A stretch of DNA of 64,000 bases from Rhodocyclaceae bacterium. Lineage in GTDB: Bacteria > Pseudomonadota > Gammaproteobacteria > Burkholderiales > Rhodocyclaceae. The notes beneath the pieces were generated by a model. It made no database searches. It saw nothing but the letters and a program-made list of their open reading frames with translations, and was not told the DNA's origin. Below are positions 54,755 through 63,418 of the stretch, piece by piece. Each line of letters opens with the position of its first letter. The first letter of the stretch is position 1. The stretch covers positions 62,001-126,000 of the forward strand of contig JAQTNA010000002.1 of NCBI GenBank assembly GCA_028714035.1, read 5' to 3'. Made by a program: the position numbers and the translations under genes.

Positions 54755-55800
54755 ACGCCCCAAGCATGAATTCCATGCAACGCACCCTCACGGCCCTGGG
54801 CCAGCAGGAGCCCGACCGTGTACCCCTGTTCCTGCTCACCACCCTGCACGGCGCCAGGGAACTGGGTCTGTCCATAGAGGAATACTTTTCCCGCTCCGAA
54901 CACGTGATAGAGGGGCAGATGAGGCTCCTGAAGAAGTACGGGGGAGATTGCCTCTATCCCTTCTTTTACGCCCCCATCGAGACGGAGGCCTGGGGCGGAG
55001 AGGTCGTCTATCTGCCCGACGGCCCACCCAACGCCGGCCCGCCCATCATCCGAAGCGCCCAGGCCATAGACCACCTGGAGCCGCCCCGGGTGATGGAGTC
55101 GCCCTGCCTGGTGCGCGTGCTGGAAACCATCCGGGAGCTGAAGGCCAGGGTTGGCGACACGGTGCCCATCATCGGCGTCGCCATTTCGCCCTTCTCCCTG
55201 CCGGTGATGCAGATGGGCTTCGATCGCTATCTCGAACTGATCTACGAGCAGCCGGAACGCTTCGAGCACCTGATGCGGGTCAACGAGGCCTTCACCGTGG
55301 AGTGGGCCAATGCCCAGCTGGCGGCAGGCGCCACCGCCATCTGCTATTTCGACCCTATCTCGTCGACCACCAACATCCCTCGCGATCTGTACCTGAAGAC
55401 CGGCCAGCAGGTCGCCCGGCGAACCCTGGCGCGAATCAAGGGGCCTACCGCCACCCACCTCGCCTCGGGTCGTGTCCTGCCCATCCTGAACGACATCGCC
55501 GATACCGGCACCGCCGTGGTGGGCGTCAGCGCCCTGGAAGATCTGGCCGAACTGAAGGCCGCCGCCAACCGGCGCGTCAGCCTCCTGGGGAACCTGAACG
55601 GCATCGAGATGCGGCGCTGGACACCGGAACAGGCGGAGGCCGCGGTCAAGACGGCCATCGCCAAGGCCGGGCGGGGCGGCGGCTTTCTGCTCGGGGATAA
55701 CCACGGGGAAATCCCCTGGCAGGTACCGGAGGACGTGCTGCTGGCCATCGGCGAGGCGACAAGACGCTGGGGGCGCTACCCCCTGGACTGGATCGAGTAA
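54751..55800 (+). CDS. UroD/MtaA-family protein lacking most usual zinc ligands
   Basis: The 349-residue protein has the uroporphyrinogen-decarboxylase fold used by MtaA/CmuA methyltransferases: GQQEPDRVPLFLLTTLHGAR, KYGGDCLYPFFYAPIETEAW, PIIGVAISPFSLPVMQMGFD, LAAGATAICYFDPISSTTNI and SLLGNLNGIEMRRWTPEQAE. The HxC zinc motif of the methyltransferases is here His236-Leu-Ala238, and the later Cys region reads GDNHGEIPW (316-318 DNH). So methyl transfer may be lost or altered. Translationally coupled to the corrinoid gene, with which it must work. It is not the heme enzyme HemE. Confidence 0.87.
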   Translation: MNAPSMNSMQRTLTALGQQEPDRVPLFLLTTLHGARELGLSIEEYFSRSEHVIEGQMRLLKKYGGDCLYPFFYAPIETEAWGGEVVYLPDGPPNAGPPIIRSAQAIDHLEPPRVMESPCLVRVLETIRELKARVGDTVPIIGVAISPFSLPVMQMGFDRYLELIYEQPERFEHLMRVNEAFTVEWANAQLAAGATAICYFDPISSTTNIPRDLYLKTGQQVARRTLARIKGPTATHLASGRVLPILNDIADTGTAVVGVSALEDLAELKAAANRRVSLLGNLNGIEMRRWTPEQAEAAVKTAIAKAGRGGGFLLGDNHGEIPWQVPEDVLLAIGEATRRWGRYPLDWIE

Positions 55801-55817
55801 GGTCGAAGGAACTGGCC

Positions 55818-57569
55818 ATGGCCGGCACGCTTTGCATCCTCGGCTGCCACAACTTCCACCGCGAGATGGCGGCCGCCATCTCGGCCGAAGGCTGGAGCGA
55901 CGTGGTGGCTCTCGCCTTTCCTGCCCGTTGCGGGCGCCCTCCGGTCACCTGGGCGGAATTGCGGCCCATGCTGCCGGCGGATTGCGCCCAGGTCGTACTG
56001 CTGGGCCGGGCCTGCATCAACGCTCTGGGCGAGCCCCCGCACGGGTTTCCGCCGGTTCGCGTCGTGCGCCTGGAGCAGTGCTTCCACCTGGTGGCGGGCA
56101 CCCAACTGGTGGCCGAAGCCATCGCCGGCGGCGCTTACCTGATGACCCCGGTCTGGCTGGCGGACTGGAGGAAGAAGTTCCGGGAAATGGGTTTCGCGCC
56201 GGAACAGGGCGCCGAGTTCTTCGGGGATTTCGCCCGGGAGCTGGTGCTCCTGGATACCGGCCTGGATGCCAAGGCCCAGGCCCATTTCGAGGAAATCCGG
56301 CAGGCCGTGCAACTTCCCGCCCGGCGAGTCGCCGTGGGCCTGGACCATACCCGGCCACTCCTGGCCCGACTGGTGCTGGAATGGCGCCTGGAGCGTGAAA
56401 GGCAGAGCGCCCGGGAGCGAGACCGTCGGCATGCGCGGGAACTGGCCGATCATGTCTCCGCCATGGACCTGCTCACGCGGCTGACCAAGATCCAACACGA
56501 ATCCGATGCCATCACCGCCATCGAGGAGCTATTCCGCATGCTCTTCGCCCCGGAAGCCCTCCACTACCTGAAGATGGAGAACCGGATCGCCGTCCCGACC
56601 GAGGCGGTTCCGGACGAGGTCCTGGCATCCCTCCAGTCATTCCACGACGACTACGCCTGGACGTCCGACGGAAAAGGCTTCCTCTTGCGTATCGGCAGAG
56701 GTGAGGATGCGGTCGGCAGAATCGCGGTCCTGCGCCTGGCCTTTCCCGAGCACCGGGAGCGCTACCTCAACATGGCCCTGGCCATGACCGGTGTCTGCGG
56801 CCTGGCGATCGAGAACGCCCGCAACCGCAGGAAACTGCTGGAAGCGGAGAAGATGGCCTCTCTGGGCATGCTCGTGGCCGGCGTCGCCCACGAGATCAAC
56901 ACGCCCCTGGGCGTGGGGCTTACTGCGGCCTCCACTCTCCAGGCCCAGACCGGAACCCTGGCCCGCCGCTTCGCCGAACGCAGCATGACCCAGTCCGACC
57001 TGGACGGATTCCTGGCCCGTGCCGGGGAAGAAGCCGGCTTGATAAGGACCAACCTGGAACGCATCGGCCGGCTGGTGGACAGCTTCCGCCAGGTCGCCGT
57101 GCACGGCAAGCCGCTGGAGAAACGCCGCTTCAAGCTGAGGGAGTGCATAAACGAAGTGATCCGCAGCCTGGGGGGCGCCCTGTCCCAGGGGGATATCACG
57201 ATTAACGTCCTGTGCGACCCGGGCCTGGAGGTGGAGAGTCTGCCCGGCGACTGGGCCAGCATCCTGATCAACCTCATCAGCAACTCCCTGAAACATGGCT
57301 TCAAGGATAGGCGCGACGGAGCCGTAAATATCGAGGTGGCAAGCGACGCCGATACGGTGCGCCTGGATTACCACGATGATGGCCGGGGCATGGAAGCGGA
57401 AACGCTGGCCCGGGTCTTCGATCCCTTCTTCACCACGGATCTCCAGCACGGCATGGGCCTGGGCATGCATCTCGTCTACAACCTCATCACCCAGCGCCTG
57501 GGCGGCTCCATTCAATGCGAAAGCCGGCCGGGCCGGGGCGTACACTTTCACATCGAGGTGCCGCGATGA
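55818..57569 (+). CDS. Sensor histidine kinase with DUF1638-like N-terminus
   Basis: The 583-residue protein has no membrane segment. Residues 1-190 look like DUF1638 (LCILGCHNFHREMAAAISAE, VVLLGRACINAL, VRLEQCFHLVAG, GGAYLMTPVWLADWRKKFRE), a domain otherwise seen beside corrinoid methyltransferases. A GAF-like middle part follows, then the kinase: GVAHEINTPLGV with phospho-acceptor His358, ILINLISNSLKHGF, DYHDDGRGMEAETLARVFDP and GLGMHLVYNLI. It may sense the state of the corrinoid proteins encoded just upstream. It starts 17 bases after the UroD-like gene and overlaps the next gene. Confidence 0.85.
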   Translation: MAGTLCILGCHNFHREMAAAISAEGWSDVVALAFPARCGRPPVTWAELRPMLPADCAQVVLLGRACINALGEPPHGFPPVRVVRLEQCFHLVAGTQLVAEAIAGGAYLMTPVWLADWRKKFREMGFAPEQGAEFFGDFARELVLLDTGLDAKAQAHFEEIRQAVQLPARRVAVGLDHTRPLLARLVLEWRLERERQSARERDRRHARELADHVSAMDLLTRLTKIQHESDAITAIEELFRMLFAPEALHYLKMENRIAVPTEAVPDEVLASLQSFHDDYAWTSDGKGFLLRIGRGEDAVGRIAVLRLAFPEHRERYLNMALAMTGVCGLAIENARNRRKLLEAEKMASLGMLVAGVAHEINTPLGVGLTAASTLQAQTGTLARRFAERSMTQSDLDGFLARAGEEAGLIRTNLERIGRLVDSFRQVAVHGKPLEKRRFKLRECINEVIRSLGGALSQGDITINVLCDPGLEVESLPGDWASILINLISNSLKHGFKDRRDGAVNIEVASDADTVRLDYHDDGRGMEAETLARVFDPFFTTDLQHGMGLGMHLVYNLITQRLGGSIQCESRPGRGVHFHIEVPR

Positions 57570-59461
57570 GCGAGCAAGAGGCCTTCTCGGCACTGTTCGC
57601 TCCCGAAACGCCCCCGCCCACGGAGGCCGCTCCCACCCTCCCCTGGAAGGTATTGCTGGTGGATGACGAACCGGACATCCACGCCGTGCTGCGCCTGGCC
57701 TTGCAGGACATCGAGGTGGCCTGCAGGCCGCTTTGCATCATGGACGCGCACTCCGCCGACGAGGCGGGCATCCTGCTCGCGCAGCACCCGGACATTGCCC
57801 TCGTCCTGCTGGACGTGGTGATGGAAACCGAACGGGCCGGCCTGGAACTGGTGCACCACATCCGCAGGGATCTCCTGAATCCCATGGTTCAGATCATCCT
57901 GATCACCGGCCAACCCGGCTATGCCCCCCAGCGGGAGGTGGTGGCGAACTACGAGATCAACGGCTACCGCCTGAAGTCCGAACTGACCGCCGACAAGATA
58001 TTTTCCTCGGTGCACTCTGCCCTGCGCACCCACCAGTACATGGGCGAAGGGGAGCTTCGGCGCCGGCGACTGGAGGCGCAGGCGGAAACCCTGGCGTCAC
58101 AGCAGCAAGCCCTGGCTCAATATCAGCATCGCCTGGAGGAACTGGTGGCCGAACGCACGGCGGAACTGGCGCAAAGCAATGCGCACCTGGCCGAGACCCA
58201 GTTCGCCATGGACCGGGCCGGCATCGCCATCGCCTGGAACGATGTGAATACGGGACGCTTCCTCTACGTAAACGACGAGGCCTGCCGCCAGTTGGGTTAC
58301 GACCGGGAGGCCTTGCTCGGGCTGTGCATCAGCGACATCAACCCGGAATTCCCGCCGGAGGCCGTGCGCGAAGTCGCGCGCAGCCTGCGTGAGCGGGGCG
58401 CCAGCCACCAGTTCGAGACCCTACACCGGCGCAAGGACGGCAGCCTGTACCCCGCCGAAGTGACCGCCTACGTCCGGCGGGCGCCGGAGCAGGATTGCTT
58501 CATCGCGTTTTTCAGCAACATCACCGAGCGCAAGAAGGCCGAGGCGGAGGCCCGGACGCGCATGGAGGAACTGACGCGCGGCAACCGGGCGCTGGCGGAA
58601 CTCAACGTCAAGCTGACTCAGGCACAGGACCAACTGGTGCAATCGGAGAAACTGGCATCCATCGGCTTGCTGGCGGCCGGCGTTGCCCATGAGATCAACA
58701 ACCCGATCGGCTACGTCAAGTCCAACATGTGCTCCCTGGTGCGCTACATAGACGACTTCCTGCGCGTGCTGAATGCCTATGAGCAGGTCGAGTCCCTGCT
58801 GCCGGAGCATACCGACTCGTTCTCCGAACTGCACCACCTGGAACAGCAGATATCCTTCGAATACGAGCGGGAAGACATTCGCGGCCTCGTGGCGGAATCC
58901 CTCCACGGCCTGGAGCGGGTCACGAAGATCGTTCAGGATCTCAAGGATTTCTCCCGCGTCGAGTCCGAGGAAAACTGGATGCTGGACGACATCCACGGCG
59001 GCATCGAGAGCACCTTGAACGTCGTCTGGAACCAGTTGAAATACACCTGCGAGGTGAGGAAGGAATTCGAGACACTGCCCCGGATCGAGTGCCTGCTGTC
59101 CCAATTGAACCAGGTGTTCATGAACCTGCTGGTCAACGCCGCCCAGGCCATCGAAACCCGGGGCATCATCACCCTCCGCACCGGCATTCAAGGCGAGGAA
59201 ATATGGGTGGAAGTCTCCGATACGGGGAAAGGCATGGCCCCGGAAAGCATCAAACGCATTTTCGACCCCTTCTACACCACAAAACCGGTTGGCGCCGGAA
59301 CCGGCCTGGGCCTTGCGGTTTCCTACAGCATTGTCCAGAAACATCATGGTCGAATCGAGGTTGAAAGCGCTTTGGGCAAGGGCAGCACGTTCCGTGTCTG
59401 GCTCCCTCTCAGGCAACCCGACCCGAACAGCCAGGGCCTCGATTCAGGGAAGCCACAGTGA
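57566..59461 (+). CDS. Receiver-PAS-histidine kinase
   Basis: The 631-residue protein starts with a receiver ([20 protein letters not shown], Asp83 in VLLDVVMETE), followed by a coiled coil (QAETLASQQQALAQYQHRLE), a PAS domain ([40 protein letters not shown]) and a kinase core (GVAHEINNPIGY, His375; VFMNLLVNAAQAI; DTGKGMAPESIKRIFDPFYT; GTGLGLAVSYSIVQKHHG). The receiver can take phosphate from the preceding DUF1638-type kinase. It has no DNA-binding output. Its first 340 residues are closely matched by those of the next gene, an obvious duplication. Confidence 0.92.
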   Translation: MSEQEAFSALFAPETPPPTEAAPTLPWKVLLVDDEPDIHAVLRLALQDIEVACRPLCIMDAHSADEAGILLAQHPDIALVLLDVVMETERAGLELVHHIRRDLLNPMVQIILITGQPGYAPQREVVANYEINGYRLKSELTADKIFSSVHSALRTHQYMGEGELRRRRLEAQAETLASQQQALAQYQHRLEELVAERTAELAQSNAHLAETQFAMDRAGIAIAWNDVNTGRFLYVNDEACRQLGYDREALLGLCISDINPEFPPEAVREVARSLRERGASHQFETLHRRKDGSLYPAEVTAYVRRAPEQDCFIAFFSNITERKKAEAEARTRMEELTRGNRALAELNVKLTQAQDQLVQSEKLASIGLLAAGVAHEINNPIGYVKSNMCSLVRYIDDFLRVLNAYEQVESLLPEHTDSFSELHHLEQQISFEYEREDIRGLVAESLHGLERVTKIVQDLKDFSRVESEENWMLDDIHGGIESTLNVVWNQLKYTCEVRKEFETLPRIECLLSQLNQVFMNLLVNAAQAIETRGIITLRTGIQGEEIWVEVSDTGKGMAPESIKRIFDPFYTTKPVGAGTGLGLAVSYSIVQKHHGRIEVESALGKGSTFRVWLPLRQPDPNSQGLDSGKPQ

Positions 59462-62082
59462 ACGGGCAGAATGATTTTCAGGCGCTCTTTGCACCGGAAG
59501 CGGAGATTGCCGCGGAAGATGCGCCCCTCCCCTGGAAGGTTCTGCTGGTGGACGACGAGCCGGACATCCACGCCGTCCTGCGCCTGGCCCTGCAGGAGGT
59601 GGAAGTGGAAGGCCGGCCGCTGCGCCTGCTGGACGCTCGTTCTGCCGAAGAAACCCGGGATATCCTGAACCGGCACCCGGATATCGCCCTGATCCTGCTG
59701 GACGTGGTGATGGAAAGCGAACAGGCCGGCCTGGAGCTTGTCCGGTACATTCGCCGGGATCTGGGCAACCGAACCCTGCAAATCGTGCTGGTCACCGGGC
59801 AACCGGGCTATGCCCCCCAGCGCCAGGTGGTGATGGACTACGAGATTGACGGCTATCGCCTGAAATCCGAACTCAGCGCCGACAAGATCTATTTTTCGGT
59901 CCATGCGGCGCTGCGCACCCACAAACTCATGCAGGAGATGGACGGCCAGCGCCAACGATCCCAGGCGCAGGCCAGACTCCTGGAAACCCAGCAACAAACC
60001 CTGTCCGGGTACCAACAGCACCTGGAAGAACTGGTGAGCGCGCGCACGGCCGAACTGGCGCACAGCAGTGAACGACTCGCTGAAACCCAGTTCGCCATGG
60101 ACCGGGCAGGCATCGCCATCGCCTGGAATGACGTGGCCACGGGACGCTTCCTCTACGCGAACAGCGAGGCGTGCAGGCAACTGGGCTACGAGCAGGAGGA
60201 ACTGCTTGGCCTGAATATCAGCGATATCAACCCGGAATTCCCGCCGCAAGCCATCCATGAGGTCGCGCGCACTTTGCATGAGAGCGGAAACAGCAAGCGG
60301 CTGGAAACCCTGCACCGACGCAAGGACGGCAGCCTGTACCCCGTGGAAGTCATCGCCTATGTTCGGCAGACTCCCGAGCGGGAATGGTTCATCACGTTCT
60401 TCAGCGACATCACGGCACGCAAACAAGCCGAGGCCGAACTGATCCAGGCCAAGGAGGCGGCCGAAGCGGTCAACATCGCAAAGAGCGCTTTCCTGGCCAA
60501 CATGAGCCATGAGATCCGCACGCCGCTGAACGCCATCATCGGCATGGCCTTCCTGATCCGGCGTTCCGGCGTGGAACCCCAGCAGGCGGAGCGCCTGAAC
60601 AAGATAGACGCGGCGGGCCAGCATCTGCTGGAAATCATCAATGCCATCCTCGACCTTTCCAAGATCGAAGCCGGCATGTTCAGCCTGGAGGAAACAGCGG
60701 TCAGTGTCGGCACCATCACCGCCAACGTGATCTCGATGCTTGCCGAGCCGGCTCGCGCCAAGGGGCTGACGCTGAGCGCGGAGGATCAGGTCTGCCCCGA
60801 AGGCCTGCTGGGCGACCCGACGCGGCTCCAGCAGGCGCTCCTGAACTACGCTTCCAATGCCATCAAGTTCACCCCGACCGGCTCGGTCACCCTGCGCAGC
60901 CGGGTGCAGGACGAAACCGAAGAGTCGGTGCTGATTCGCTTCGAAGTTCAGGACACGGGCATCGGCATTCCCCCGGACAAGATGGGCAGGCTGTTCTCGG
61001 TGTTCGAGCAGGCGGACAACTCGATTACCCGCAGTTACGGCGGCACCGGCCTGGGCCTGGCCATCACCAAGAAGCTCGCGGAGCTGATGGGGGGCGGTGC
61101 CGGTGCCGAAAGCATGCCTGGTGTCGGCAGCACCTTCTGGTTTACTGCGCGCATCAGGAAAGGCCGGCCGGAGCAGGCGCGCGTGGCAGCGCCGACGCCC
61201 GACGCCGCCGAATCCGACCTTCTCCAGTTCCACAAGGGAGGCCGAATATTGTTGGCCGAAGACGAGCCGATCAATCGGGAGGTCACCCTGGAATTGCTGG
61301 CCGATGTCGGCCAGATAGTGGACGTGGCGACAGATGGCGCGGAGGCGGTCGAGTTGGCCGGCAAGAAGGAATACGACCTCATCCTCATGGACATGCAGAT
61401 GCCGCGCATGGACGGACTGGAGGCCACGCGCCGAATACGCCTCCTGCCGAAAATGACCGACATACCCATCCTGGCCATGACGGCGAATGCCTTCGCCGAA
61501 GACAAGGCCAACTGCTTCGACGCCGGAATGAACGATTTCATCACCAAGCCCGTTGATCCGGAAGCATTGTTCTCAAGTCTGCTCAAGTGGTTGCCCAAGA
61601 CACGGGCCGCGTCAAGCACATCCATCGTTCCGGATGGGCAAAGACGATCGGGAGCGCCCGACGCCTCGCCGGCCACCGCCGGAATCAACAACTCCCTGCC
61701 CGAGGTGGATGGATTTGATGTTCCCCGTTCATTGGCACGGGTAAATGGCGATGTGGAACAGTATCGCCATTTCCTGAGGATGTTCCGTGACCGGAATGCC
61801 GAATCCATCAGAAAGCTTGCGGCGACCATGGCGCTCGAAGACCGCACGACGGCCCTGAGAATCGCCCATTCCCTGAAGGGTAGCTCCGGCACCATAGGGG
61901 CGATGAGACTGGAAGCCACCGTCGCTGAACTGGAGGAAAGTCTCAAGGGCACGGCCGCCGACCCCCGATTGTTGGCCGCGCTGGAAGCCGAATGGCATCG
62001 GACCCTGGGGTCACTGGCGATCCTTCTGGGGTCTTGCCCTGAAGCGCAAAATCAAGCAGGACGGCAGCTCGAAAAACCGTAG
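59458..62082 (+). CDS. Hybrid kinase: receiver-PAS-kinase-receiver-HPt
   Basis: The 874-residue protein repeats the receiver and PAS domain of its upstream neighbour (Asp82 in [30 protein letters not shown]), then has a kinase ([20 protein letters not shown], His351; [38 protein letters not shown]), a second receiver ([20 protein letters not shown], Asp645 in [13 protein letters not shown]) and a C-terminal HPt domain ([20 protein letters not shown], His804). It is cytoplasmic and the end point of a phosphorelay within the operon. No DNA-binding output is present, so the final target must be coded elsewhere. GTG start at 59458, overlapping the previous gene. Confidence 0.93.
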   Translation: MNGQNDFQALFAPEAEIAAEDAPLPWKVLLVDDEPDIHAVLRLALQEVEVEGRPLRLLDARSAEETRDILNRHPDIALILLDVVMESEQAGLELVRYIRRDLGNRTLQIVLVTGQPGYAPQRQVVMDYEIDGYRLKSELSADKIYFSVHAALRTHKLMQEMDGQRQRSQAQARLLETQQQTLSGYQQHLEELVSARTAELAHSSERLAETQFAMDRAGIAIAWNDVATGRFLYANSEACRQLGYEQEELLGLNISDINPEFPPQAIHEVARTLHESGNSKRLETLHRRKDGSLYPVEVIAYVRQTPEREWFITFFSDITARKQAEAELIQAKEAAEAVNIAKSAFLANMSHEIRTPLNAIIGMAFLIRRSGVEPQQAERLNKIDAAGQHLLEIINAILDLSKIEAGMFSLEETAVSVGTITANVISMLAEPARAKGLTLSAEDQVCPEGLLGDPTRLQQALLNYASNAIKFTPTGSVTLRSRVQDETEESVLIRFEVQDTGIGIPPDKMGRLFSVFEQADNSITRSYGGTGLGLAITKKLAELMGGGAGAESMPGVGSTFWFTARIRKGRPEQARVAAPTPDAAESDLLQFHKGGRILLAEDEPINREVTLELLADVGQIVDVATDGAEAVELAGKKEYDLILMDMQMPRMDGLEATRRIRLLPKMTDIPILAMTANAFAEDKANCFDAGMNDFITKPVDPEALFSSLLKWLPKTRAASSTSIVPDGQRRSGAPDASPATAGINNSLPEVDGFDVPRSLARVNGDVEQYRHFLRMFRDRNAESIRKLAATMALEDRTTALRIAHSLKGSSGTIGAMRLEATVAELEESLKGTAADPRLLAALEAEWHRTLGSLAILLGSCPEAQNQAGRQLEKP

Positions 62083-62445
62083 CGAGCGGCCCGCGAGCAA
62101 GGCGGACGGAGCGCAGCCCCGAGACATTTCAGCCTGGAAAAAGCACTTGATTCACCGCAGAGGCGCGAAGACGCAGAGAAAACCAGACCTTGGCAGGTAT
62201 CTCAGGCTCACCCGATGGGGGAAACAGAAACCGGCTAGGACGCCTTGTTTTTCCTCTGCGCCTTCGCGTCTCTGAGGTTAAAACCGAGGTTTCCAGGATC
62301 AATACGACAGGCGCGGGGTGAGCACCGCCCAAGACAGCGATTGGGTCGCGCAGCAGGCGAGCTACCCGGGAGTGGCGAAGTCATTGGGTGCGTTGCGCAC
62401 CCGGCCTCGTGCCTTGGCGATTTTGCGGAGAGGTCTTCTGGGGTT
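62083..62445. other. 363-base junction spacer with a dispersed repeat
   Basis: This is the second edge of the block that splits the liv operon. It holds the inverted repeat at 62153-62280 and a remaining 165 bases without gene features. The last kinase gene and livH converge here. Confidence 0.55.
62153..62280. repeat. Long inverted repeat, ACCGCAGAGGCGC type
   Basis: ACCGCAGAGGCGCGAAGACG then CAGAGAAAACC (62153-62184) is mirrored by TTTTCCTCTGCGCCTTCGCG then TCTCTGAGGT (about 62248-62280). The arms differ slightly from the copies at 8235, 16844 and 37024. Confidence 0.75.
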
Positions 62446-63369
62446 TTACGCCCGCTCCGCCACTTTCTCGCCCATGAGGCCCGACGGGCGGAACACCAGG
62501 ACCAGGATCAGGACGAAGAAGGCGAACACGTCCTGGTAGTTGGAACCGAAGAAACCGCCGGTGGCATCGCCGATGTAGCCTGCGCCCAGGGACTCGATCA
62601 CCCCCAGCAGCACGCCCCCGAGCATGGCGCCCGGCAGATTGCCGATGCCGCCCAGCACGGCGGCGGTGAAGGCCTTGAGGCCCAGGAGCGAGCCCATGCC
62701 GTAATGGGCGATGCCATAGTTGGCGCCCACCATGATGCCCGCCAGCGCCCCGAGGGCGGAGCCGATGACGAAGGTAAGGGCGATGATGCGGTTGATATCC
62801 ACGCCCATGAGTCCGGCGATGGCCGTATTCTCCGACGTGGCGCGCATGGCCCGGCCCAGACGGGTGCGATTCACCAGCAGCATGAGCCCGCCCATGACCA
62901 GGGCCGCCAGGACCACGATGAGAATTTGCAGGTCGGTAATGCCGGCGCCGCCGATGGCGTGCGGCGTTGAGGACATGAGGGTCGGGAAGGTGTGGTAGTT
63001 GCGCCCCCAGATGAGCATGGCCAGGTGTTGCAGGACGATGGATACGCCGATGGCGGTGATGAGGGGCGCCAGTCGCGGCGCGTGCCGCAGGGGCCGGTAG
63101 GCCACGCGCTCCACCAGGAAACCGACGGCCATGCACACCAGGGCCGCCACGCCGCAGGCCATGAGGGCCTGCAAGGGTGCGGGCAGGGCACTGCCCGCCA
63201 GCAGTTGGAGGACGGAGACGGCGGTGAGCGCGCCGATCATGACCACCTCGCCATGGGCGAAATTGATGAGGCCCATGATGCCGTAGACCATCGTATAGCC
63301 CAGCGCCACCAGGGCATAGATGCTCCCCAGGACCAGGCCGTTCACGATCTGTTGCAGGAAGGTGTCCAT
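62446..63369 (-). CDS. livH: Branched-chain amino-acid ABC transporter permease LivH
   Basis: The 307-residue permease starts MDTFLQQIVNGLVLGSIYAL (63369; an ATG at 63378 adds three residues) and shows MVYGIMGLINFAHGEVVMIG, VERVAYRPLRHAPRLAPLIT, VNRTRLGRAMRATSENTAIA, GLLGLKAFTAAVLGGIGNLP and FRPSGLMGEKVAERA at the end. These are LivH hallmarks. livK lies directly upstream as expected, but the next gene downstream on this strand is livM only after about 9 kb. Confidence 0.95.
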   Translation of the reverse strand: MDTFLQQIVNGLVLGSIYALVALGYTMVYGIMGLINFAHGEVVMIGALTAVSVLQLLAGSALPAPLQALMACGVAALVCMAVGFLVERVAYRPLRHAPRLAPLITAIGVSIVLQHLAMLIWGRNYHTFPTLMSSTPHAIGGAGITDLQILIVVLAALVMGGLMLLVNRTRLGRAMRATSENTAIAGLMGVDINRIIALTFVIGSALGALAGIMVGANYGIAHYGMGSLLGLKAFTAAVLGGIGNLPGAMLGGVLLGVIESLGAGYIGDATGGFFGSNYQDVFAFFVLILVLVFRPSGLMGEKVAERA

Positions 63370-63418
63370 GGGAATCATGTAGAAACGGCACCCTCGGGTG
63401 CCGTTTCCAGTTGGCTCC

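Noticed and set aside
54751-55800. Annotation as the heme enzyme HemE
   Set aside because: Sequence is of the MtaA/CmuA type, the gene is coupled to a corrinoid protein gene and is away from the heme operon.
59344-61233. A 629-codon minus-strand frame opposite the hybrid kinase
   Set aside because: Antisense shadow without motifs; the plus strand gives clear receiver, PAS and kinase domains.
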